From an uncultured Chloroflexaceae bacterium (GTDB taxonomy: Bacteria > Chloroflexota > Chloroflexia > Chloroflexales > Chloroflexaceae): a DNA stretch of 8,457 bases. Of this stretch, positions 1 to 5,178 are shown in pieces (position 1 is the stretch's first letter; every line of letters begins with the position of its first letter). Under the pieces are notes generated by a model. The model saw nothing but the letters and a program-made list of their open reading frames with translations, did not search any database and was not told the origin of the DNA. The DNA lies in the NCBI GenBank assembly GCA_937141995.1, contig CAKZQX010000512.1, forward strand, positions 1 to 8,457, written 5' to 3'. The translations under genes were made by a program, and so were the position numbers.

Positions 1-97
1 CGACGCGGCCCTCGGCGCGGCCCTGCTGGAAACCTTGCTCAATTCCCTTCTGTATTCCCATCCGCTCAACACTGGTAATGTATGGCATCTTCTGCAT
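1..97 (-). pseudogene. C-terminal remnant of an Rpn/PD-(D/E)XK-type transposase-nuclease family protein
   Basis: Reading leftwards, the minus strand encodes MQKMPYITSVERMG followed by GIQKGIEQGFQQGRAEGR and runs off the window edge. The TSVERxGIxKG phrase followed by GxxxG/QQG repeats is the typical tail of the Rpn-type (PD-(D/E)XK nuclease, recombination-promoting) proteins that are abundant in repeat-rich bacteria. The catalytic nuclease domain should lie upstream, at higher coordinates, but there the frame enters an octamer repeat array and then a MITE-like element, so the N-terminal part is missing. The ATG at 97 has no sensible ribosome binding site and was chosen only as the first Met of the recognisable segment. 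I read this as a decayed gene. A short intact protein continuing left of the window cannot be excluded. Confidence 0.55.
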
Positions 98-110
98 CTC
101 CAACCTACCC

Positions 111-137
111 GTTAAAACGTTAAAACGTTGGAACGTT
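111..137. repeat. Short tandem octamer array (GTTAAAAC/GTTGGAAC)
   Basis: Three consecutive 8-bp units, GTTAAAAC, GTTAAAAC and GTTGGAAC, are followed by a partial GTT. The array lies directly between the Rpn-type remnant and the MITE-like element. It may be a slippage product or part of the insertion scar. Confidence 0.7.
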
Positions 138-141
138 CTAA

Positions 142-314
142 GAGACTGTCTGAAAAGATGATTCGCGTCGGTCCCACGGCATGCGGGGTGCCCTGCGACA
201 CCGGACAGCGCCCCAGGAGTCCCGGCTTCAGCCGGTTCCGGCCACACCCCGGCTGAAGCCGGGATTCCCGCTCCGGGGCCGTAGCCCATGACCAAAGCCT
301 TTTCAGACAGTCTC
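142..314. mobile_element. MITE-like element with perfect 16-bp terminal inverted repeats
   Basis: GAGACTGTCTGAAAAG at 142-157 is repeated as its exact reverse complement at 299-314, bounding 173 bp with no plausible gene. Inside, a perfect 15-bp inverted repeat (221-235 and 249-263, core GGCTTCAGCC/GGCTGAAGCC, 13-nt loop) would form a strong hairpin. Small size, perfect terminal repeats, internal foldback and absence of a transposase are the marks of a non-autonomous MITE. No clear target-site duplication is visible. The right end abuts a P-type ATPase fragment while the left flank is unrelated DNA, so a deletion or rearrangement followed or accompanied insertion. The transposase family that would mobilise it is not identifiable here. 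Confidence 0.75.
221..263. repeat. 15-bp perfect inverted repeat inside the MITE-like element
   Basis: The arms at 221-235 and 249-263 are perfect reverse complements and very GC-rich, with a 13-nt loop. No T-tract follows on either strand, so it is a structural foldback of the element rather than a terminator. Confidence 0.75.
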
Positions 315-315
315 C

Positions 316-870
316 AAACTCCAGGTAGACGAGTCGGCACTGACCGGCGAGTCGGTGCCAGTGAGCAAACAGACCGAGCCGGTGGAAGGCGAGGTGCCGC
401 TGGCCGAGCAGCGCAACATGGTGTTCAAAGGTACGGCAGTGACGCGCGGCTCCGGGGCGGGGGTGGTCGTCGCCACCGGCATGGATACCGAGTTGGGCCG
501 GATCTCTGAGTTAGTAGAGGAAGCCGAGACTGAGGCCACCCCGCTGGAGAAACGCCTCGACGCGCTGGGGCAGCGCCTGATCTGGCTGACGCTGGCGGTG
601 GTAGTGCTGGTGGCGATCTCCGGCATTATCGTAGGCAGAGATATCTTCCTGATGGTGCGGATTGCGATTGCGCTGGCGGTTGCCGCCGTGCCGGAAGGTC
701 TACCGATTGTGGCGACGGTGGCGCTGGCGCGGGGAACATGGCGCATGGCGCAACGCAACGCCCTGGTTAATCAGCTCTCCGCCGTCGAAACTCTGGGCGC
801 AACCAGCGTGATCTGTACCGACAAAACCGGCACGCTGACCGAGAACCAGATGACCGTCACCCGCCTGGAG
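316..870 (+). pseudogene. Internal fragment of a P-type Ca2+-type (cation-transporting) ATPase, truncated at both ends
   Basis: The frame opens immediately after the MITE-like element with LQVDESALTGES, the actuator-domain TGES loop (343-354). It continues through two hydrophobic stretches and the PEGLP motif of transmembrane helix 4 (691-705) to the phosphorylation site CTDKTGTLTENQMTV, whose acceptor Asp codon is at 820-822. This order is that of P2-type cation pumps (Ca2+/Mn2+ or plant-type PMCA relatives), which normally have about 850-950 residues. Only some 185 residues remain. The N-terminal helices and first half of the A domain are missing, as are the nucleotide-binding domain and all C-terminal helices. 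After VTRLE the same frame becomes Arg-rich and unlike an ATPase and stops at 1002. It cannot encode a working pump. The preserved segment shows no internal stop, so the break may be fairly recent. Confidence 0.85.
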
Positions 871-957
871 AGGAGGTCAAACCGGCGGTGCAACCGGCTT
901 CCGGCCGCGTGCCAGACCCGCAAGCTGGTTTCACCTGCGGCAGCATGGCATGTAATC

Positions 958-1010
958 TTTCTTTTTCACAAAACATTTGCACACCGTGCAAATGTTTTGT
1001 GAAAAAGAAA
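958..1010. repeat. Perfect 25-bp inverted repeat with 3-nt loop
   Basis: The arms at 958-982 and 986-1010 are exact reverse complements separated only by ACC. The inner part reads TTTGCAC-ACC-GTGCAAA and the outer part is pyrimidine- or purine-rich. It sits about 90 bp past the last recognisable ATPase codon. There is no clean T-run after the right arm, although the left arm is T-rich, so a classical terminator on the plus strand is unlikely. It could be a foldback of another small element or the join of two inverted element ends. Confidence 0.85.
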
Positions 1011-1445
1011 AGAATCTTCCGCCCTCTCGGAGGCGAGATTTCCTTCCGGGTCAGTGACCGCGTAACTTGTGCCAACGAGTAATGCCCTGCCGAAATAGAT
1101 TGTACCGCGTAACTCTGGTCAAGGTGTGGTATACTTCGTATACAACGTCTTTTGCCAGTTCACTTCCCCTGACTATCCGTTCGAGCATTATGCTCGCTCC
1201 AATTCGCCTGGCGCATGGGGCAACTCACGCGGTTTGCGATACACAAGACCATTTGCCGCGCGTTGTCTGGTTTGTCTGCGTTCGTTAATCTCAGCGATGG
1301 CGTATGTGTACAATTGCACAGGTGCTATGCAGACAAGAGCGGGAAAGGCCGCGCACGCTGTGCCGTCCGGCAACGACGTGATCGATTGAGAGTCGTGCTG
1401 ACCATTGAGATGTGACAAAGAATAGAGCAAACATAAGGGGGCTTC
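1011..1445. other. Non-coding spacer with small dyads, no supported gene
   Basis: No frame here has both a ribosome binding site and protein-like composition. Visible structure is limited to three items: an 11-bp direct repeat ACCGCGTAACT (1057-1067 and 1104-1114), a dyad GTATAC-TTC-GTATAC (1129-1143), and a second dyad CGAGCA-TTA-TGCTCG (about 1182-1196). A CRP-like dyad at 1305-1320 is listed separately. No tRNA or rRNA pattern was found. Confidence 0.6.
1305..1320. promoter_or_regulatory. CRP/FNR-like dyad TGTG-N8-CACA
   Basis: TGTGTACAATTGCACA has the TGTG-N8-CACA half-site geometry bound by CRP/FNR-family regulators. It lies about 125 bp upstream of the small gene at 1446. This is only a pattern match to a short motif and could be chance. 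Confidence 0.3.
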
Positions 1446-1658
1446 ATGAAAGAACGGCAGACACGGATCGTGCGCAAGGGACGTATTTATAACTTTCGTA
1501 TTGCCGATGTAGAATATCGGGCGTTCATCTGGAGTATGGGCAGCCAGTTCTGTGGACGGGTCGAGGATCAACCACAGGTACCCCAGATACGGGCTCGCAC
1601 CGCGCTGGCAGTGCGGGATATGTTGTGCGATTGGCTGACAAAATCCCAGACAAGCTAA
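1446..1658 (+). CDS. Small conserved-looking hypothetical protein (70 aa)
   Basis: The ATG is preceded at good distance by a purine-rich AAGGGGG ribosome binding site (about 1434-1440), which fixes this start. The product is a compact, basic, soluble protein with no signal peptide or membrane helix. Its N-terminal half alternates charged and aromatic residues in a beta-like pattern (IYNFRIADVEYRAFIWS), followed by FCGRVEDQPQVP and a helical end with RTALAVRDMLCDWL. I do not recognise a family. Good start context, even composition and a tight link to the next gene (39 bp to its start) make it a likely real gene, possibly co-transcribed with the discoidin-like protein. No function can be assigned from sequence alone. 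Confidence 0.65.
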   Translation: MKERQTRIVRKGRIYNFRIADVEYRAFIWSMGSQFCGRVEDQPQVPQIRARTALAVRDMLCDWLTKSQTS

Positions 1659-1674
1659 TTATTGTTTACAATAA
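1659..1674. promoter_or_regulatory. AT-rich 16-bp palindrome (candidate operator)
   Basis: TTATTGT-TT-ACAATAA is a 7-bp perfect dyad with a 2-bp centre, placed immediately after the stop codon of the small gene and about 10 bp before the next ribosome binding site. The 2-nt loop is too short for an RNA hairpin, so a protein-binding dyad is more plausible than a terminator. Confidence 0.4.
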
Positions 1675-1697
1675 CGTATGAACCGAGAGGATTTTTG

Positions 1698-2171
1698 ATG
1701 CGCAAACAAGTTATTCATCCGGAAGGAGCCGGACCGGATCGGGACACAACTGCCTGGCTCGATCTGGAGCAACTGGCTTCGGCGGAGATCTCCTCGGAAG
1801 AGGCTGCGCACCCGATTGAAGCCGCGCTGAACCCGAAGCAGACCGGCGGTTGGCGTGCGGCGACTTCCGGTTCGCAGACCATCCGGCTGCGCTTTGATCA
1901 ACCGCAGCCGCTGCAGCGTATTCATCTGGCCTTCCGCGAGGAGGAGCAACCGCGCACGCAGGAGTTTGTGCTGCGCTGGTCCCCGGACGCTGGGCAGTCT
2001 TACCAGGAGCTCGTGCGGCAGCAGTATACCTTTAGCCCGCCCGGCACCAGCGAAGAAGTTGAGGAATACCAGGTCAACCTGGCCGGGGTAACGGTCCTGG
2101 AACTGCAACTGATTCCCGACATCAGCGGTGGTTCGGCCCATGCGACGCTGGCAGCGCTGTACCTGGCGTAA
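1698..2171 (+). CDS. Discoidin (F5/8 type C)-like beta-sandwich protein, 157 aa
   Basis: The start ATG at 1698 has a GAGAGG ribosome binding site seven bases upstream. An in-frame TTG at 1662 would overlap the palindrome and lacks such a site. The protein is a single domain: an acidic N-terminal segment, then a phrase resembling discoidin-like sandwich proteins (HPIEAALNPKQTGGWRA, SQTIRLRFDQPQPLQRIHLAF). A segment like FVLRWSPDAGQSYQELVRQQY and a closing strand LELQLIPDISGG follow. Order and length suit the small carbohydrate-binding or discoidin-like proteins of bacteria, which often act as lone ligand-binding modules. There is no signal peptide or transmembrane segment, so it is probably cytoplasmic. 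The ligand is unknown. It is separated from the sensor kinase by only 49 bp and could be in the same transcript, but a functional link is not shown. Confidence 0.7.
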   Translation: MRKQVIHPEGAGPDRDTTAWLDLEQLASAEISSEEAAHPIEAALNPKQTGGWRAATSGSQTIRLRFDQPQPLQRIHLAFREEEQPRTQEFVLRWSPDAGQSYQELVRQQYTFSPPGTSEEVEEYQVNLAGVTVLELQLIPDISGGSAHATLAALYLA

Positions 2172-2220
2172 CGTATTCGCGCGGCCCGGTCAGGGTATTT
2201 GTTTAGACGTAACTGTACCT

Positions 2221-4287
2221 ATGCTTACGAAGCTACATTCTATGAGTGCGCATCTCGTGGCGCGCTCACCATATCCGCTTGCACTTCAGAGTATTGTTGC
2301 CCTGGTGCTGATCGCTACGCCGTTGAATGCACTGTTCACGTGCAGCAGGAGCGACGCGCATCAACTCTGGCTGCTCTGCGGGATTATGCTGCTGCATCTG
2401 CTGATCTGTCTGACTGTGCCGATCCATCGGTTGCGCGCCTGGCAGCAACTGACAGTGATGATCGGTCAGTGCGGGCTGGTTGCCCTGGCCTACACTGCGC
2501 TGCCGGTGCCGATGCTGACCTATGTTCTGTTGGCAATAGTGCTTCAGGCGGTGTATCTTTTTCGCCCCTGGATCTGGATTCCCTTTGCCTGCCTGATCTG
2601 GCTGGGCTGGAGCGGTACGCTGATTGTGGTATCCACAAACCTGCTGGACTGGGTGCAGCGGAACCTGACGCTGGCATTCCCCGCGACCTGTATCCTGATT
2701 GCCGCGGTTCTATATGCGCGCCAACATCACCGGCGCACCCAGGTGCAGCAACTGACCGATCAGATGCAGCAGCACTACGATACGCTGCGGTTGCACCTGC
2801 GCGAGGCGCAACAGCGCGCGGTTGTTGAGGAGCGCCACCGGCTCATCCAGACGGTCAGCAGCGATATCTCAATGGCCCTGGCAAATACGGAACAGGCTGT
2901 TGTCGCCGCGATTAGCCAGGCACAGACGAATATTATCCGGTGCCAATCCAGCATGACTCAGACCCGCCAGGCTGCGAGTGTTGCTATTGACCGCCTGCGG
3001 GGGGCCGTTGCCACCCTGCGCGGAAGTGGCGGCCGGCCGGAGTGGGTCGCCGCTACTGCCGGTGGCTCTGCGCCGGTTGCGGTACAATCCGTTGACGATA
3101 TTCTGACCACGCGCGGGCGCAAAATACTGACCTGGACTCTTCCGGTTGTCTTTGTTGCGCTGGCCCTGCCGCAGGCGCTGTTGCAGCAGCCACCGGCACC
3201 GGCATTGATCGGCAGGCTGCTCCTGTTCTGTGGCATGCTTGTGGTTGCCTACATTCTTACGCAGTACCTTCGGCATCCCCTGATGGTACAGGTGGGTCTC
3301 GCCAGCCAGGTTACAATCATCCTGACACTGGTCATCGTCACCCAGACGATGCCCCTGCTGCTGGGTGTGCTGCTGGTCATGTGGCAGATCGCTCTCCGTC
3401 TCTCACTCTTCCAGATTCTGACCAGTTTGTTTGGGGTTCATATGAGCATGGGCCTCCTGCTGACGCGGATATTGCCACTGACGGCAGATTATGGTACCCA
3501 TTTGCTGGCAGCCGGGGTAGCATGCGCGGCGGTGGTCGGGCTGGTGGGGATGGCTCGCCGCCAGGTATGCCGCCGGCAGGCTGACGAAGCCCGGCTCGCG
3601 CGTCTGGCAGCCTTGACGGGTGAACTGGAACAGCAGGAAGCCGAGGTGCGCACCCTCGCGGTTGCCGCCGAGCGTACCCGTCTGGCGCGTGAGTTGCACG
3701 ATGATCTGGGGTATCGCCTGGTACTGCTGAATGTGCAACTACAACTGGCGGAGGATCTGATTGCGGAAGACCTCGATGCGGCCCTGGAACAACTCATCAC
3801 CACCCGCGAACAACTGGCGGTGGCCTGGTCGAGTGCGGTCGCCACGGTTGAGAACGAACTGCTGCTTGATGCCACATCGTTAGTACCCGCACTGCATGCG
3901 CTTATTCAGCCCTACCGCGCATGTGCTGTTCCACATATTACGCTGGAGATCAGCGGGTCACTGGCCCGGCTGCCGGTTGCGCTCGTCGGCACCATCTATC
4001 GCGCGGTCCAGGAAGGGCTGACGAATGCATACAAGTATGCCGATGCCGGCCGGATTGATATTCGGATCAGCGGTGCGCCCGCGCAGGTGCAGGTCAGTGT
4101 GCAAGATGATGGGCGCGGGGCGGTGTGCTCTGCGCATCAAATGTGGCGGAACGGGAACCGTTCCGGTCGGTTCGGGCTGGCTGGTCTGCGTGAGCGCGCG
4201 GCGCTGCTCGGTGGGTCGGTGCAGGCCGGTTCGTTGTCCGCAGGTGGGTTCGGTCTCGAACTGACTCTGCCGCTTGGGGAGAGGTAG
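2221..4287 (+). CDS. Polytopic HisKA_3-family sensor histidine kinase with tandem membrane/DHp modules (688 aa)
   Basis: This is the likely membrane sensor of the regulator encoded 2 bp downstream. Residues about 20-167 form six hydrophobic helices. A coiled segment (168-200) leads to a DHp-like helix pair at 203-268 whose consensus line reads EERHRLIQTVSSDIS, with Ser213 where the phospho-histidine should be and no ATPase behind it. Residues about 302-444 form a second set of five or six helices, followed by a coiled coil and a canonical HisKA_3 motif ERTRLARELHDDLG (His493). The HATPase domain then shows QEGLTNAYKYA (N box, Asn602), QDDGRG (G1, Asp629/Asp630) and GRFGLAGLRERAALLGG (G2). NarL-partner kinases of this class are usually 350-450 aa, so this is nearly double. 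The start at 2221 is tentative, since no good ribosome binding site is visible; ATG 2242 is an alternative. Reading upstream to 2128 would overlap the preceding gene. The adjacent desaturase suggests membrane state as the signal, by analogy to DesK. Confidence 0.88.
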   Translation: MLTKLHSMSAHLVARSPYPLALQSIVALVLIATPLNALFTCSRSDAHQLWLLCGIMLLHLLICLTVPIHRLRAWQQLTVMIGQCGLVALAYTALPVPMLTYVLLAIVLQAVYLFRPWIWIPFACLIWLGWSGTLIVVSTNLLDWVQRNLTLAFPATCILIAAVLYARQHHRRTQVQQLTDQMQQHYDTLRLHLREAQQRAVVEERHRLIQTVSSDISMALANTEQAVVAAISQAQTNIIRCQSSMTQTRQAASVAIDRLRGAVATLRGSGGRPEWVAATAGGSAPVAVQSVDDILTTRGRKILTWTLPVVFVALALPQALLQQPPAPALIGRLLLFCGMLVVAYILTQYLRHPLMVQVGLASQVTIILTLVIVTQTMPLLLGVLLVMWQIALRLSLFQILTSLFGVHMSMGLLLTRILPLTADYGTHLLAAGVACAAVVGLVGMARRQVCRRQADEARLARLAALTGELEQQEAEVRTLAVAAERTRLARELHDDLGYRLVLLNVQLQLAEDLIAEDLDAALEQLITTREQLAVAWSSAVATVENELLLDATSLVPALHALIQPYRACAVPHITLEISGSLARLPVALVGTIYRAVQEGLTNAYKYADAGRIDIRISGAPAQVQVSVQDDGRGAVCSAHQMWRNGNRSGRFGLAGLRERAALLGGSVQAGSLSAGGFGLELTLPLGER

Positions 4288-4289
4288 TT

Positions 4290-4961
4290 GTGACGCAGAA
4301 GATCCGGGTGTTGATTGTCGATGATCAGGAACTGGTACGCACCGGCATTCAAATGTTGCTCAACCGCAAAGCGGATATCGAGGTGGTTGGCTGTGCCGGC
4401 GATGGCGCAGGTGCGTTGCGCCAGGTCGCCGCGCTTGACCCCGATGTGATCCTGATGGATATTCGCATGCCGGGTATTGACGGCGTGGAAGCCACGCAGC
4501 GCCTGACGGCCCAGGACAGCCGCGCGGCGGTGATCATCCTCACAACCTTTCACGACGATGAGAATATCTTTAATGGACTGGCGGCCGGAGCGCGGGGCTA
4601 TCTGCTCAAGGATGTTGATCATCGGGCACTGGCCGAGGCCATACGGAAGGTTGCTGCCGGAAATGCGCTGCTCGATCCCCAGATCACGGCGCAAGTGCTC
4701 CAGGAGTTCAATCGCCGGGAGCGAACGGCCCCGCCGCTCTCCCCGCACTACGCCGAACGGCTGGCCCTGCTGACCGAACGTGAGCAGGCGATTCTACGAC
4801 TGCTGGCCCACGGCAGCACGAATCAGGAGATTGGCGGACAGTTGACGATCAGTATTGGCACCGTTAAGAATCATATCAGCAGCATCTTGAGCAAACTTGA
4901 TCTACGTGATCGTACCCAGGCGGCGCTGTGGGCCCAGCAGGCCGGCCTGCGCGCGGATTAA
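4290..4961 (+). CDS. NarL/FixJ-family response regulator (223 aa)
   Basis: The GTG start at 4290 lies 2 bp after the kinase stop, with GGGGAGAGG inside the kinase end as its ribosome binding site, so the pair is translationally coupled. The receiver domain (about 1-120) has the acidic pair Asp11-Asp12, the phospho-acceptor Asp57 in MDIRMPG, the switch Thr85/Thr86 and the conserved Lys107 in LLKD. A linker rich in Arg and Pro leads to a LuxR-type helix-turn-helix at about 160-218 (LTEREQAILRLLAHGSTNQE, then GTVKNHISSILSKL). Phosphorylated by the upstream kinase, it should bind DNA as a dimer. The desaturase promoter just past the terminator is the obvious candidate target, by analogy to DesR. 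That target is inferred, not shown. Confidence 0.93.
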   Translation: MTQKIRVLIVDDQELVRTGIQMLLNRKADIEVVGCAGDGAGALRQVAALDPDVILMDIRMPGIDGVEATQRLTAQDSRAAVIILTTFHDDENIFNGLAAGARGYLLKDVDHRALAEAIRKVAAGNALLDPQITAQVLQEFNRRERTAPPLSPHYAERLALLTEREQAILRLLAHGSTNQEIGGQLTISIGTVKNHISSILSKLDLRDRTQAALWAQQAGLRAD

Positions 4962-5009
4962 CGCATCAACCAATCCCCTGTCTATGGTCATAGGTCGCAC
5001 GACACATGC

Positions 5010-5034
5010 AACTGCCGAATCCGGCAGTTTTTTT
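5010..5034 (+). terminator. Rho-independent terminator after the two-component operon
   Basis: AACTGCCG and CGGCAGTT (5010-5017 and 5022-5029) form an 8-bp perfect stem with a 4-nt loop, followed by seven T (5028-5034). It separates the kinase-regulator transcript from the desaturase gene, which must therefore have its own promoter. Confidence 0.9.
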
Positions 5035-5060
5035 ATGTCTCCCGACTGGGCGTAACACAC

Positions 5061-5090
5061 TTCCGCTCCTGTGCGCCTCCGCTCTATACT
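5061..5090 (+). promoter_or_regulatory. Possible desaturase promoter (-10 TATACT)
   Basis: TATACT at 5085-5090 is a good -10 box about 90 bp before the desaturase start. The -35 region (TTCCGC at 5061-5066, 18-bp spacer) is poor, as expected for an activator-dependent promoter. It lies between the terminator and the desaturase leader, the only place a promoter for that gene can be. Confidence 0.45.
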
Positions 5091-5098
5091 GGTAGTGT

Positions 5099-5121
5099 GG
5101 TGCTTGCAAAGGCACCTTGCA
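5099..5121. promoter_or_regulatory. Dyad and CTTGCA direct repeat in the desaturase leader
   Basis: GGTGC (5099-5103) and GCACC (5112-5116) form a short dyad. CTTGCA occurs at 5103-5108 and again at 5116-5121, a 13-bp spacing. It lies just downstream of the predicted -10 box and is a candidate regulator site or leader structure. It is unproven. Confidence 0.3.
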
Positions 5122-5138
5122 GACATCGATACATCCCT

Positions 5139-5165
5139 GAAGAGAAGAGAAGAGAAGAGAGAAGA
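5139..5165 (+). repeat. GAAGA pentanucleotide tandem repeat next to the desaturase ribosome binding site
   Basis: Four perfect GAAGA units (5139-5158) are followed by a GA break and another GAAGA (5161-5165). The run of purines leads straight into the GAAGGAAAG ribosome binding region. Being in a 5' leader, a change in unit number would alter leader length rather than reading frame. Confidence 0.75.
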
Positions 5166-5178
5166 AGGAAAGCACACA

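Noticed and set aside
2..115. Plus-strand frame DAALGAALLETLLNSLL... ending at 115
   Set aside because: The opposite strand gives TSVERMGIQKGIEQGFQQG, a clear family tail. The plus-strand reading is most likely its shadow.
303..758. Long minus-strand open frame over the ATPase fragment
   Set aside because: It is the mirror of a recognisable P-type ATPase reading with TGES, PEGLP and DKTGT motifs. Its own product is low-complexity Ser/Thr/Ala-rich with no family signature.
1188..1571. Minus-strand 127-aa open frame
   Set aside because: It overlaps the small plus-strand gene at 1446, which has a good ribosome binding site. The minus product has no protein-like pattern and no start signal.
1659..1674. 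Terminator after the 70-aa gene
   Set aside because: The dyad is AT-rich with a 2-nt centre and no T-run, so it cannot form a stable terminator hairpin. An operator is more likely.
2128..2220. Upstream extension of the sensor kinase to a start at 2128
   Set aside because: It would overlap the preceding gene by 44 bp. The added residues are Arg/Trp-rich and unlike a kinase N terminus, and ATG 2221 follows the preceding stop.
2199..2828. Plus-strand 209-aa frame inside the kinase gene
   Set aside because: It is out of frame with the kinase and has a Cys/Ser/Arg-rich shadow composition.
4137..4748. Minus-strand 203-aa frame across the kinase-regulator junction
   Set aside because: It is antisense to the conserved HATPase and receiver motifs, with no ribosome binding site and no recognisable domain.
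5071..5178. Earlier start for the desaturase
   Set aside because: This stretch contains the predicted -10 box region, the leader repeats and the purine tract. The ATG at 5179 has the ribosome binding site and gives the normal family length.
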